Of a DNA stretch of 64,000 nucleotides, positions 1 through 9,003 are shown one piece after another (position 1 is the first letter of the stretch; each line of letters opens with the position of its first letter). The notes under the pieces are model-generated. The model saw only the letters and a program-made list of their open reading frames with translations, had not been told where the DNA came from and did no database searches. The stretch covers positions 124,001 through 188,000 of the IMG/VR virus record IMGVR_UViG_3300030012_005163, one strand, 5' to 3'. Made by a program: the position numbers and the translations under genes. Origin of the DNA: a virus.

Positions 1-1
1 A

Positions 2-2590
2 ACTTATTTACACTACGGTGCAATAAGTGAAAAGAAAATTTATTTGGGGTGGGAGCCAGTAAGTAATGAAGATAAGTATTCACATGAAGAAAGATCTGAC
101 GTTTATGGATTTGATTATCCACAGTTTACTCCTAGAGGTACTCGTAAAATCCCTATTTCTGGTAGTAATGATACTTTATGTGGACCTATTACTTACGAAG
201 GAAACGAATACACATACGATAGATTAAATTATAATTGGTTATTTGGGCAACGAGCAGGAATAAATTTCCAAACTATTGAAACCGGTGCAACACCAGTAGT
301 TATAACTGGTTCTGTAGTTTCACAAGAAGGTTGTTCTTCAATATCTAATCAAAACGGAGATTTATTATTTTATACAGATGGAAATACTATTTATACAAGT
401 GGTAATACAGTGATGCTACAGGGTTCTAATTTAAGTAGTTCTGGCACATCTACACAATCATCTCTAATTGTTCCTCAACCCAATAGTAAAAACTATTATT
501 TATTTACAACAGATTATGAAGGCAATCCTAATGGGTTTGAATATAGTATTGTTGATATGTTAAAACAAGATGGAGAAGGACAAGTTACTTTAAAAAATCT
601 AAAATTGATTCCTTTTCCTATAACTGAAAAAGTTACTGCTTGTTCACATGAAAATGAAGTAGACTATTGGATAATTACACATACTAGTGGAGATTCTAAA
701 TTTTATTCATATAGATTAAATACTCGTGGTTTAATTGGTCCTGTTATTAGTGACACAGGAGTTACACATACAACTAGTAGAGGTTATATGAAAACATCAC
801 CTGATAGTAAAAAATTAATTTCATTATTATATGATGAAAACATAATTCAGATATTAGATTTTAATAATACTGGTGGTACATTATCTAATGAAATTTTAAT
901 AAGTGGTGATACTAGATTTGGACAAGGACCTTATGGGTTGGAGTACTCGTCTGATTCTTCTAAATTTTATGTCAGTGATGGGGCAGCTAATTTAATTATA
1001 CAATATGATTTGTCTTATAGTTCTGCAACTCAAATGTTAGATAATAGTATTATAGTTGCGGAGTTACCGAAAGATACTAGTTTAGGTGCATTACAAATGG
1101 GCCCTGATGAAAAAATATATGCGGCAGACTATTTAAGAAATTTCTTACATGTAATTCATAGACCTAATGGTTTAGGGGTACAATGTAATTTTAGAGAAAG
1201 AGGTTTTTCACTATCTGGAATTAGTAGTGGTGTTACATCTACATGGGGGTTACCTAATGTGGTAACTAGTAAAACACTCTCTTGTGATAGATATGTGTAT
1301 ATAAGTAAAAGAGAAAGAACACCTTTTGACTTTGAATTAGTAATGAATGATGTGTCAGATGTAGTAACACCTAATAAACTTAACTTTACTGCAGAAATTT
1401 ATCCGTACAATGTGGAATCAGGTGCATTTGATAGAGAACCTGTATATGAACAATTTTATGATTATACTGAATTTAGTGCAATTACTGGAAATAGCGAAAC
1501 TAAAATAAATATACCACTTAATAGAATTGATGAAGGTGAGTTTTTAATTAAAGGTTATTATGATTACCCAATAAAAACTTTATTACAGAGACAGTTAGAA
1601 ATAAGAAGAAATACTGTTAATACATATAAAATTGGTACGGAATATAATATCTATAATCCTGAAACGGATTGGTATTTCTTAAATATATACGAAGCAGATA
1701 AACCATTTTTTGTTAATACGGATATTGCTAGTGGTAATTTAATAGGTAATTTAACAGTTAATTCATTTATTACAACATCAGGACAAACAATATTTGGGTA
1801 TCAGTCTTTATCTGATCCTATCGTAACATATAATGGTGTACAATTAGCAAAAGGGTTAGAATATAGTTCTAACACTGAAACTCAAGGGGCTTCCTTTGTT
1901 GAATTTTATACACCGACATTAGAAAATAGAATTGTTACATTGGCATTTGTTAATGATGGACAACCTGAAAATTTAAAAGTGGATACGTATGTAGTTACAT
2001 CACCTATAGTGAGTGGTGCAACTAATAAACAACCTGATGATATTAAATTATATTATAACACTACAGAAAAGACTTTTGAATATTATTTACCTGTTTTACC
2101 TCAAGGTGATGTAGGATTGTCATTAAATGGAGAACTGTTATCTAATAATATTGAATATTTAATTTCATCTTCAGACAATAAAAGAATTATAATTTTAGTA
2201 GAGGTAAAACCAAGAGACATCATTCAAGTATTTTATAACCCAATAACTGGCTTATTTGGACCTTTACAAACTAATAAACCAACATTATCTTGGACAATAA
2301 GTAACGCACCCATTGTGGGACAAAGTGGTGTGTTTACTGTGGAAGTAACTGATGTAGATGATAAAAACTTTGAAAATATACAATATATTGCAACTACACC
2401 TTATATTATAGGAGAAGATAGTTATTCAGTAGATATGGATTTTAGTGATGCAGTTGCAGGAACAAGATTAATATATAGGGTAAAAAATCAAAAGTTTTAT
2501 ACACCTATTGTTGGAGAAATAATAACAAGTATTGCTTATAGTGACACTGTTCCGATAGAAATAGTCACAAATAAGGGAAATATTTATTAA
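2..2590 (+). CDS. Virion surface protein with Bacteroidota-type beta-propeller (5' end outside window)
   Basis: The reading frame is open from the window edge, so the true start lies upstream; the TTG at 44 is only an internal codon. Visible residues about 78-430 form a WD/NHL-like propeller with blades such as YMKTSPDSKKL and GLEYSSDSSKFYVSD, and recurrent motifs LLFYTDGN and DYWIITH. This arrangement closely resembles the N-terminal repeat domain of large secreted Bacteroidota surface proteins that carry T9SS sorting tails. The remaining C-terminal half is beta-rich and lacks cysteine clusters, as in phage appendage proteins. It is followed by two paralogous structural genes, so I infer a tail or baseplate-associated adhesin. 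No signal peptide can be judged because the N-terminus is missing. Confidence 0.75.
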   Translation, partial: TYLHYGAISEKKIYLGWEPVSNEDKYSHEERSDVYGFDYPQFTPRGTRKIPISGSNDTLCGPITYEGNEYTYDRLNYNWLFGQRAGINFQTIETGATPVVITGSVVSQEGCSSISNQNGDLLFYTDGNTIYTSGNTVMLQGSNLSSSGTSTQSSLIVPQPNSKNYYLFTTDYEGNPNGFEYSIVDMLKQDGEGQVTLKNLKLIPFPITEKVTACSHENEVDYWIITHTSGDSKFYSYRLNTRGLIGPVISDTGVTHTTSRGYMKTSPDSKKLISLLYDENIIQILDFNNTGGTLSNEILISGDTRFGQGPYGLEYSSDSSKFYVSDGAANLIIQYDLSYSSATQMLDNSIIVAELPKDTSLGALQMGPDEKIYAADYLRNFLHVIHRPNGLGVQCNFRERGFSLSGISSGVTSTWGLPNVVTSKTLSCDRYVYISKRERTPFDFELVMNDVSDVVTPNKLNFTAEIYPYNVESGAFDREPVYEQFYDYTEFSAITGNSETKINIPLNRIDEGEFLIKGYYDYPIKTLLQRQLEIRRNTVNTYKIGTEYNIYNPETDWYFLNIYEADKPFFVNTDIASGNLIGNLTVNSFITTSGQTIFGYQSLSDPIVTYNGVQLAKGLEYSSNTETQGASFVEFYTPTLENRIVTLAFVNDGQPENLKVDTYVVTSPIVSGATNKQPDDIKLYYNTTEKTFEYYLPVLPQGDVGLSLNGELLSNNIEYLISSSDNKRIIILVEVKPRDIIQVFYNPITGLFGPLQTNKPTLSWTISNAPIVGQSGVFTVEVTDVDDKNFENIQYIATTPYIIGEDSYSVDMDFSDAVAGTRLIYRVKNQKFYTPIVGEIITSIAYSDTVPIEIVTNKGNIY

Positions 2591-2607
2591 TAATATTTAC
2601 ATTGAGC

Positions 2608-2616
2608 ATATTTATA
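2608..2616 (+). promoter_or_regulatory. Class B (late-like) promoter box
   Basis: ATATTTATA lies 18 bases before the ATG of the structural gene at 2635, with no TTTG 20 bases upstream of the box. The same box recurs before many structural or tagged genes in this window. Confidence 0.45.
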
Positions 2617-2634
2617 ATAAAATAATAATTAGTA

Positions 2635-4839
2635 ATGAGTTACATAAATAAACAAAATACCGCACTAGTAAGAGTAAAGTTAACTGATATAGGTAGGGAA
2701 CAATTAGCACAAGGAAAATTGACTTATAATTCTTGGTTAGCAGGTGATTCAGAGGTAGACTATAATTACGTTAAGGGATGGAAAGAATTTGTTCCTAGTA
2801 GCGACGCTTCAACCGGAGAGTTTTATTTTTATGGTGGAGATGGTTCAGTAACTAAAAATATTTATTCTAAGGTATTAAGACCTAAAGATGAACAACCTTA
2901 TTTTACATCTTTTTTATTAGACAATAATAATGAGTTTATACAATCTATTGATACTAATAGTAGTCTACAACTAATCAAAGGGGTTGTAAGTAATCAAGCG
3001 GCAGATAGAGGATTTTTCTCAGGATCTACAGTAGATTTAGGTTTAACTGCACAAACTTCACAAAGATTTATTAAGGAAAGTGGAACAATAGATTTAATTA
3101 ATTTTACAGGTGAAATAGATACTACTCCATTTGTACAAGGGGTATTAAGTGGTATAACTTTAACTGCAACTAGTGAAGATGATTTTATTATGTTTAGGTT
3201 TAGTAATCCTACTTTGGGTGACATTACTAATTCAACAATGACTGCCGCAACCATTAATCAATTTTACAATATAACTAGTATTAGTGGTTCTACTATTAAA
3301 GTAGATAGAGAATTACCAATGTTTAGTGGATTTGGGGGTACAATTATTACATATTATACTTTTCCGGGAGGTGACGATCCAGAAGACACATATTATGGAT
3401 TACCTTCTCTTTCTTCTTATTGGAATACAGGTACACTTTCTTTTGATAGTAGTTGTGATATTTGTGTAGAAAATATTCCAGTTTGGAATATGAATAATGT
3501 TTGGACTGAAAATATGGCAGGACAATTTAAAGATGATTTAGAAAATTATCATAGTCATAATTTATTTGGTTCAGAGCAATATGCAGGTACAAAACAATTT
3601 TTAAAATATAACGAAACACCTACTCTAAATTTAAGTAGTGATAGATTATCGGTGAGTTATATGGATCCATATATAAAAGGAATATCAATTATACATTATA
3701 CTAACAGTTGTATTTCTAATTTTTATGGAGAAATGTTTAATATTGATGGTAGTAGTGGAAAATTATTAAATTTAGATATACCAGTATTATGGCATAGACG
3801 AAATGAAGGGACAGGAAGTGGTACTACATTAGGTATGAGATTTGTGAGTGATACTATTGAAAAAACTTTAACTAATACTGATATTGAATACTATGATTTA
3901 ATTGAATTTAGTGGGATGAGTGTCACACCTAATGCACCGTTAGCGGTTGGTAAAGTATTTCCACAACTTAAAATAGTTGTGATAGATAATGAAGAATTAT
4001 TGGCTGCTATGTCATACAAATCAAATAGAAATTATACTTTACCTGATTTATCAGCTAGTTTAATTCCACCGATAGATGGGGATTGTACGGGATGTATAGA
4101 GGCAGGTGAAACAATGTATTTGACTTATGGTTTACAATACAGTGGTAGTAGTGGGTTTACATCTGTTTTACCTTGTCAACGATACACAGTATTAGATAAC
4201 AATACGGCAACAGATAAAGATTTACAATTTAGAATAAATAATGTAGATCAGTTACCCTACATGAGAAAATTAGAATCTCCTTCATATGATGGTTATGGAT
4301 TTTATGCTAATAGATTTGTTTTATTAAGTCAAAAAATTAATAAAGCCAACCAAAGTAGACCTAACCCATCAGAATGGAGAGAAATAGATTATACTAGTGT
4401 TGATATTACCAGTGGTGCGTCGGAAACAATTAGTCCATTCTTATTACAAAATCAAAATAGTGCAAATACAGGATTTATTTTGAAAGGAAGTCAATTTAAT
4501 GGTGCTAGTGCAAACACATTTAATTTAGGTGTAGAATTAGATTTACCTAAAGGTGAAAGTTATGGTAAATTAAATTTTGGTGATGAAAGATTATTTTACG
4601 GTAATTTAAGAACTTTTATTGGAGCAACAATTTATAAAACCCTTTTTACAATAAATGTAGACGGTGCACAATTACAAAGTAGTTCTAATACCACTTATAC
4701 TATCGGTGAAGATAGGTTTGTGTCTGAAGTAGGTATATTAGATAATGATGGTAATCTAGTGATGGTAGGGAAACTTTCTCGACCAATAAGAATAGCGGAT
4801 AGTAGTACTGCCTCTATTGAATTAACAATTGATTTTTAA
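2635..4839 (+). CDS. Tail/baseplate-type structural protein, paralogue A
   Basis: The 734-residue protein begins with NTALVRVKLTDIGREQLAQG followed by LAGDSEVDY, and ends with a segment around SEVGILDNDGNLVMVGKLSRPI. The downstream gene at 4851 has the same two end modules (ITAKLTLAGRQRLL, LGDSDANY, and TEVGITDVTGEVLAIGKADR) around a shorter middle. The C-terminal EVGI-D-x-x-G-x-L pattern is reminiscent of the N-terminal region of phage tail-fibre/collar proteins that attach to baseplates. I infer paired, perhaps heteromeric, appendage proteins. The ATG at 2635 follows an A-rich leader and a class B promoter box. The function is family-level inference only. Confidence 0.65.
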   Translation: MSYINKQNTALVRVKLTDIGREQLAQGKLTYNSWLAGDSEVDYNYVKGWKEFVPSSDASTGEFYFYGGDGSVTKNIYSKVLRPKDEQPYFTSFLLDNNNEFIQSIDTNSSLQLIKGVVSNQAADRGFFSGSTVDLGLTAQTSQRFIKESGTIDLINFTGEIDTTPFVQGVLSGITLTATSEDDFIMFRFSNPTLGDITNSTMTAATINQFYNITSISGSTIKVDRELPMFSGFGGTIITYYTFPGGDDPEDTYYGLPSLSSYWNTGTLSFDSSCDICVENIPVWNMNNVWTENMAGQFKDDLENYHSHNLFGSEQYAGTKQFLKYNETPTLNLSSDRLSVSYMDPYIKGISIIHYTNSCISNFYGEMFNIDGSSGKLLNLDIPVLWHRRNEGTGSGTTLGMRFVSDTIEKTLTNTDIEYYDLIEFSGMSVTPNAPLAVGKVFPQLKIVVIDNEELLAAMSYKSNRNYTLPDLSASLIPPIDGDCTGCIEAGETMYLTYGLQYSGSSGFTSVLPCQRYTVLDNNTATDKDLQFRINNVDQLPYMRKLESPSYDGYGFYANRFVLLSQKINKANQSRPNPSEWREIDYTSVDITSGASETISPFLLQNQNSANTGFILKGSQFNGASANTFNLGVELDLPKGESYGKLNFGDERLFYGNLRTFIGATIYKTLFTINVDGAQLQSSSNTTYTIGEDRFVSEVGILDNDGNLVMVGKLSRPIRIADSSTASIELTIDF

Positions 4840-4850
4840 AAAGTATTGAG

Positions 4851-6149
4851 ATGGGATTTATTAGTTCAGCAACCACAGTATCAATAACGGCAAAATTAAC
4901 TTTAGCTGGTAGACAAAGATTACTTACACAAAGTAATCAAATACTAACCCATTTTGTATTAGGTGATTCAGATGCAAATTATCAAACTAGTGGTATTTTA
5001 AGTTCGGGGTTAGTTCCCGCAAATAGTGGTGATTTAGGTGAAAATGGGGGTGTAAATGATAATATAGACGTTGGGGTTGGTATTAAAAATAAACTTTATT
5101 TAAGTAATACACAAATTACCATAAAATCTGTAGAATCAGGTTCTAATGTTATAACTAATACTACTGTACCGTTAGGTGAAACTGTTGTAAGTGGTGATAA
5201 TTTAACATATACAGTTATAGATAAGAATGATAGAACTTCTTCATTTACTAACTATTTTGAAAGTTTGAGATTACCTATATTAGAATCTAAGAAAAATTTA
5301 TTTACAGGAACTACTTCTACAAAAGGAGGATGGTTAGACACTGCATTTAGTGGTTTAGCTTCAGATAGAGTATTAATGGTTGTTGTTAATAATGATAGTT
5401 ATGGTGAATTAATAGATGGTAAAACTATAAAGACAACATTACCTATAATAACTGGATATACGTCAGGTGGTGAAGCAACAGGAATAACGACTTATAATTG
5501 TTATTCAACATTTGTTAATAGTGGACAATATAGTTTAGTACAATTAGATGCTAAATACAAAGATAGTTCAGTATTTACTAATGGGTTATTTGGGACTGAT
5601 TTTCCAGTAAGTTATATGGTTTCAGACAACGTTCAAAAACCTAATAATGACGCTAATAAAAGTTGGGCTACTGGATATGATGATTTTAAACCATTTAGTG
5701 TTAACAACAAACAATTAATTAACACTAAAACAGTTACCCCAACCGGAATAAATGTAGATAAAATTATTGGTGTTGCGTATTTAGATAAAGGTATTTTAGC
5801 ATTTACGGACCCCACTATAGTAGATAATATAGCAACTAATTTTACTGGTGATACTGAAACAGGAACAGTCACTAATGATTTAGGACTTTATTATTATTCT
5901 GGTGGTACTTATAATACCACAGTAGATAGTGTTGTGAATAATTTAGTACAAAACGTAATATGTATTGCTGGTAGAGGTGAATTTTTTAGATCTACTAATC
6001 CAACAATTGATATTAATGATGAAGTTAGAATTACAGAAGTAGGTATTACTGATGTAACTGGTGAAGTATTGGCTATCGGTAAAGCAGATAGACAAATTAT
6101 TAAAAAGAAAAATGATTTTGTAATATTTGATGTACAAGTTGTTTTATAA
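4851..6149 (+). CDS. Tail/baseplate-type structural protein, paralogue B
   Basis: The 432-residue paralogue of the preceding 734-residue protein shares the N-terminal LT-x-x-GR-x-x-L segment and LGDSDANY, and the C-terminal TEVGI-x-D-x-x-GEVLAIGKA block. Its central region is shorter and rich in Thr, Ser, Gly and Asn, as in fibrous phage proteins. The ATG lies 11 bases after the previous stop, so the pair is probably co-transcribed. No enzymatic motif was seen. Confidence 0.62.
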   Translation: MGFISSATTVSITAKLTLAGRQRLLTQSNQILTHFVLGDSDANYQTSGILSSGLVPANSGDLGENGGVNDNIDVGVGIKNKLYLSNTQITIKSVESGSNVITNTTVPLGETVVSGDNLTYTVIDKNDRTSSFTNYFESLRLPILESKKNLFTGTTSTKGGWLDTAFSGLASDRVLMVVVNNDSYGELIDGKTIKTTLPIITGYTSGGEATGITTYNCYSTFVNSGQYSLVQLDAKYKDSSVFTNGLFGTDFPVSYMVSDNVQKPNNDANKSWATGYDDFKPFSVNNKQLINTKTVTPTGINVDKIIGVAYLDKGILAFTDPTIVDNIATNFTGDTETGTVTNDLGLYYYSGGTYNTTVDSVVNNLVQNVICIAGRGEFFRSTNPTIDINDEVRITEVGITDVTGEVLAIGKADRQIIKKKNDFVIFDVQVVL

Positions 6150-6150
6150 A

Positions 6151-6168
6151 TAAAGTTGAAAAACTTTA
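6151..6168. other. GAAA-tetraloop hairpin in intergenic gap
   Basis: A perfect 7-bp stem, TAAAGTT/AACTTTA, closes a GAAA loop directly after the stop of the structural gene. There is no T-run on the + strand, so it is not a canonical terminator; it may mark the mRNA 3' end of the structural operon. Confidence 0.4.
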
Positions 6169-6186
6169 ACAAAAAAATGTTTTATA

Positions 6187-6819
6187 ATGAGTAGAATTCT
6201 AGGATTAGATGTGTCCACAAAAACAATAGGGATTGCATTGTTTGAAGACAAAGGTGAAAATGGAAAATTACAATTACTAACCCACATAACACCTAAAGTT
6301 AAACCAAAACCAAAAAATAATATTGAAACACTTATTAAAAAAGTTCAAATATTCGAAGAAGAATTTTTAGAAAAATATAGTGATATTGAAATTGATAGAG
6401 TTTTTATTGAAGAACCCTTATTAAGGTCTAATAATGTCAATACAGTAGCGACTTTATTAAGATTTAATGGTATGATATGTAGATCCGTATATGAAGTGTT
6501 GAATATTGTACCCGAATTTGTTTCTTCTTACGACGCTAGAAAATTTGCATTTCCTGAGTTAATGCAAGTTAGATTATTTAAAAAATCAGGTGAAAGGTAT
6601 ACAGATAAAGAAGTAGAAAAGAAGAATCCAGTTTTATTTGGGGGGTTACCATACGATATTGATAAAAAAGTGGTTATTCACCAAAAAGTAAGTGAAATTG
6701 AACCACAAGTTGTATGGATATATGATAAACACAATAAATTAACTAAAGAAAATTATGATATGACTGATGCATATGCATGTGTATTAGGGGGTATGAGAAA
6801 ATGTGGAGACTGGAATTAA
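6187..6819 (+). CDS. RuvC-like Holliday junction resolvase (RNase H fold)
   Basis: The protein has the layout of RuvC-type resolvases: an N-terminal GLDVSTKTIGIA strand with the first catalytic Asp (D8), an acidic strand VFIEEPL (E75/E76), and a C-terminal helix YDMTDAYACVLGG with two acidic residues (D191, D194). The length of 210 residues is normal for phage and bacterial RuvC-fold enzymes. Such enzymes cut branched DNA before packaging. It lies directly before primase and recombination genes. The exact substrate (four-way or flap) cannot be told from sequence. Confidence 0.8.
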   Translation: MSRILGLDVSTKTIGIALFEDKGENGKLQLLTHITPKVKPKPKNNIETLIKKVQIFEEEFLEKYSDIEIDRVFIEEPLLRSNNVNTVATLLRFNGMICRSVYEVLNIVPEFVSSYDARKFAFPELMQVRLFKKSGERYTDKEVEKKNPVLFGGLPYDIDKKVVIHQKVSEIEPQVVWIYDKHNKLTKENYDMTDAYACVLGGMRKCGDWN

Positions 6820-6851
6820 TTTGGATTTTTAAAATAAAATTCTTATATTTG
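6820..6851 (+). promoter_or_regulatory. Class A promoter (TTTG-N20-TATATTTG) for primase
   Basis: TTTG at 6820-6823, a 20-base spacer, and TATATTTG at 6844-6851 match the Bacteroidota -33/-7 consensus exactly. The start codon at 6856 lies only 4 bases after the box, so the transcript should be leaderless or nearly so. Confidence 0.8.
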
Positions 6852-6855
6852 TGAA

Positions 6856-7803
6856 ATGTCACAATTAGTTGTAGAAATCTTAGAAGACGTATTAGGTAAT
6901 TCTAAAAAACATTATGAAAACAAAAGTCAAATATCTTTTGACTGTCCTGTGTGTTCATCTATTAAAGGTTTGGATTGTGGGGATGGTAAAGGTAATTTAG
7001 AAGTTAATTACTATCATCACGTTTATAAATGTTGGGCTTGTTCAGAAACCTATGGTACACATGGGACACTTAATAAACTTATTAGGAAGTATGGTAATAA
7101 AAATCATATGAAACAATATCAGTTAGTGATACCCGATAATAAAAGGGTTGTTGTAGACAAAGAGAAGTTAGTTATAACAGGATTACCCAAAAATTTTACA
7201 CCCCTAACTATAGAAAGGAACGACAGTGGATATCAACAAGCAATACAATATCTTAGTAAAAGAAATATAGGTATAGACTTAATTAAAAAGTATAACTTAG
7301 GTTACGCTAACGTAGGAGATTACAGAAATAGAATTATATTTCCATCATATGACAGTGAAGGTAATATAAATTATTTTTTAGGTAGGAGTTTTGAAAAATA
7401 CACTAAACTAAAGTATAAAAATCCTGAAGTATCTAAAATGGATATTATATTTAATGAAGGAAAAATTAATTGGGATTCTAACATTTATTTAGTAGAAGGT
7501 GTATTCGATCATATCACACTACCAAATAGTATTCCTATGTTGGGTAAAGTACTAAATGATTTGTTATTTAAAAAATTAATAGATAATGCTTCCGCCAAAG
7601 TCATAATAGTTTTAGACAACGATGCAGAAAAAGACGCAATAAATCTATATAAAAAATTAGATAGTACTAAATTGAATGGGAGGGTATTAATGGTATGTAT
7701 GCCCAAAAGATTCGATTTATCAGATGTACACCAAAGATTGGGTAGTAAAGGTGTAATTAAATTAATTACTACTGCAAAACGTATAAAAGAAAGTTTATTA
7801 TGA
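6856..7803 (+). CDS. DnaG-type DNA primase (zinc finger plus TOPRIM)
   Basis: The N-terminal CPVC (30-33) and CWAC (59-62) pairs form the zinc-binding domain used for template recognition. The C-terminal half holds a TOPRIM domain with the glutamate motif YLVEGVFDHI and the acidic motif VLDNDAEKDA that binds metal. At 315 residues it lacks the C-terminal helicase-interacting domain of bacterial DnaG and is comparable to compact phage primases. It should make RNA primers at the fork. The stop overlaps the next start in an ATGA, indicating coupled translation. A class A promoter lies immediately upstream. Confidence 0.88.
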   Translation: MSQLVVEILEDVLGNSKKHYENKSQISFDCPVCSSIKGLDCGDGKGNLEVNYYHHVYKCWACSETYGTHGTLNKLIRKYGNKNHMKQYQLVIPDNKRVVVDKEKLVITGLPKNFTPLTIERNDSGYQQAIQYLSKRNIGIDLIKKYNLGYANVGDYRNRIIFPSYDSEGNINYFLGRSFEKYTKLKYKNPEVSKMDIIFNEGKINWDSNIYLVEGVFDHITLPNSIPMLGKVLNDLLFKKLIDNASAKVIIVLDNDAEKDAINLYKKLDSTKLNGRVLMVCMPKRFDLSDVHQRLGSKGVIKLITTAKRIKESLL

Positions 7804-8186
7804 AATTATTTTTAGATGATATTAGAAATCCGTATGATGTATTTAAAATAACAGTTAATCCATTATATGAAAATAATATTGATTGGGTTATAGTAAGAGA
7901 TTACCATCAATTCATTTCTGCGATTAATAAATTCGGTTTACCGACACATATTTCTTTCGATCATGATCTGTCGTATGATGCATATTTACCAGAAAATCAA
8001 AAGGGTGATATAAATTATGGTAGTCTTAAAGAAAAAACAGGATATGACGCTTGTAGATGGTTGTGTGAATATTGTTTAGACAAAGGTAAAGATATACCAT
8101 TCTATTTAATACACTCCGCTAATCCTGTGGGTGCGGAAAATATAAAAAAATATTTAGAAAATTTTAAAAAACATTTGGTAAATTAA
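7800..8186 (+). CDS. Cyclic-phosphate-processing receiver-like (cREC) protein
   Basis: A compact 128-residue protein with the signature LFLDDIRNP at the N-terminus, SFDHDLSYDA in the middle, TGYDACRWL, and IHSANPVGAENI near the C-terminus. These are the conserved blocks of the receiver-like family predicted by comparative genomics to act on RNA cyclic-phosphate ends. Unlike two-component receivers it has no output domain. Its start overlaps the primase stop (ATGA). Two other RNA-end-processing-like proteins lie at 58068 and 63577. A role in RNA repair or counter-defence is inference. Confidence 0.72.
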   Translation: MKLFLDDIRNPYDVFKITVNPLYENNIDWVIVRDYHQFISAINKFGLPTHISFDHDLSYDAYLPENQKGDINYGSLKEKTGYDACRWLCEYCLDKGKDIPFYLIHSANPVGAENIKKYLENFKKHLVN

Positions 8187-8205
8187 AATATTTTTTATAT
8201 TTTTA
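8174..8205 (+). promoter_or_regulatory. Class A promoter (TTTG-N20-TATTTTTA)
   Basis: TTTG at 8174-8177 and TATTTTTA at 8198-8205 are separated by 20 bases; the ATG at 8210 follows after 4 bases, the same geometry as at 6856, 8594 and 11356. The -33 element lies inside the end of the upstream gene. Confidence 0.6.
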
Positions 8206-8209
8206 CAAT

Positions 8210-8362
8210 ATGAAATTACAAAACATAATAGAGGAATATCACACAACTAATAAGTTTAGATTAATAAAAAGGTATAGACTAATGAAGAAAATTAGATTGT
8301 TAATAGATCCCGTTCATTTAAAAGGGATACATTCAATATTATATACTATAATTTTTAAATAA
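8210..8362 (+). CDS. Small basic hypothetical protein (50 aa)
   Basis: A short ORF beginning MKLQNIIEEYHTTNKF and rich in Lys, Arg and Ile. Support comes from a class A promoter exactly 4 bases before the ATG and from the next gene starting 6 bases after its stop. I do not recognise the family. Confidence 0.5.
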   Translation: MKLQNIIEEYHTTNKFRLIKRYRLMKKIRLLIDPVHLKGIHSILYTIIFK

Positions 8363-8368
8363 TAAAAT

Positions 8369-8557
8369 ATGTTAAATTTAAGAGAACAGTTTAATTATGT
8401 TAATAAAGTTGTTAATAGTTGTATAACGGAAAAACAAAAAGAACACGCCTATGAGTGGGCACAAGATTGGGCAAAACGTATGAAACGTAATTTCCCTAAC
8501 AAAGTGGACTCTTATACGGATTTATTTTTAGATGTAATATCAAAAACTTATAATTAA
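8369..8557 (+). CDS. Small hypothetical protein (62 aa)
   Basis: Begins MLNLREQFNYVNKVVNSC and contains a helical, charged stretch with HAYEWAQDWAKRMKR. It starts 6 bases after the preceding small gene and is likely co-transcribed. No known motif is recognised; it is placed among small accessory genes between primase and the tRNA genes. Confidence 0.6.
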   Translation: MLNLREQFNYVNKVVNSCITEKQKEHAYEWAQDWAKRMKRNFPNKVDSYTDLFLDVISKTYN

Positions 8558-8589
8558 TTTGTTTTATTAAAATATTATTACTATATTTG
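8558..8589 (+). promoter_or_regulatory. Class A promoter (TTTG-N20-TATATTTG)
   Basis: TTTG at 8558-8561, a 20-base spacer and TATATTTG at 8582-8589; the ATG at 8594 is 4 bases downstream. It would drive the two tiny paralogues and probably the tRNA-Leu and tRNA-Arg that follow. Confidence 0.8.
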
Positions 8590-8593
8590 AGGT

Positions 8594-8764
8594 ATGATTA
8601 AAATAAAAAATATAAAAACACTCACTTCACTGTACAATAAGGCAGTAAAAGAAGGTAAAAATGCATTTCATTATGAAGGTAGAAGTATTATACTTTCAGT
8701 TGCTAAAGATAGAATTGAACATATGAATAGGGAATTGAAAATGATTGAGTGGTTTAAGAGATAA
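8594..8764 (+). CDS. Tiny hypothetical protein, tandem paralogue 1 (56 aa)
   Basis: Begins MIKIKNIKTLTSLYNKAV and contains FHYEGRSIILSVAKDRIEH. The next ORF has the matching pattern LLYNDAV and FVFEGRDVLTSYAKYVIEY, so the two arose by tandem duplication. A class A promoter ends 4 bases before the ATG. Function unknown. Confidence 0.65.
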   Translation: MIKIKNIKTLTSLYNKAVKEGKNAFHYEGRSIILSVAKDRIEHMNRELKMIEWFKR

Positions 8765-8766
8765 TT

Positions 8767-8931
8767 ATGATTAGTTTAGAAAATATAGATAAATTTAAAT
8801 TACTGTATAACGATGCAGTAAGTAAAAATAAAGAAATGTTTGTGTTTGAAGGTAGAGATGTTCTTACTTCATACGCTAAATATGTTATTGAATATTTTAA
8901 TAACATACTCGATGCTCGAGTGGTGGAATAG
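8767..8931 (+). CDS. Tiny hypothetical protein, tandem paralogue 2 (54 aa)
   Basis: Starts 2 bases after its paralogue and keeps the LYN-x-AV and FEGR-x-V/I motifs. Its last codons and stop (8929-8931) lie inside the tRNA-Leu gene that begins at 8914, so the coding end and the tRNA 5' half share 18 bases. Processing of the tRNA would remove the mRNA stop codon. Function unknown. Confidence 0.6.
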   Translation: MISLENIDKFKLLYNDAVSKNKEMFVFEGRDVLTSYAKYVIEYFNNILDARVVE

Positions 8932-8997
8932 GTAGACACGCAAGACTTAAAATCTTGTTCCCATTTGGGAGTGCGGGTTCGATTCCCGCTTCGAGTA
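8914..8997 (+). tRNA. tRNA-Leu (anticodon TAA)
   Basis: A full 84-base class II cloverleaf. The acceptor GCTCGAG pairs with TTCGAGT, with G-U at the first and last pair. The anticodon stem CAAGA/TCTTG encloses loop CTTAAAA with anticodon TAA, and the T-arm GCGGG/CCCGC carries the TTCGATT loop. A long variable arm is present, as expected for tRNA-Leu. CCA is not encoded. It reads UUA, the dominant Leu codon in this AT-rich genome. Confidence 0.93.
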
Positions 8998-9003
8998 CAT
9001 ATT

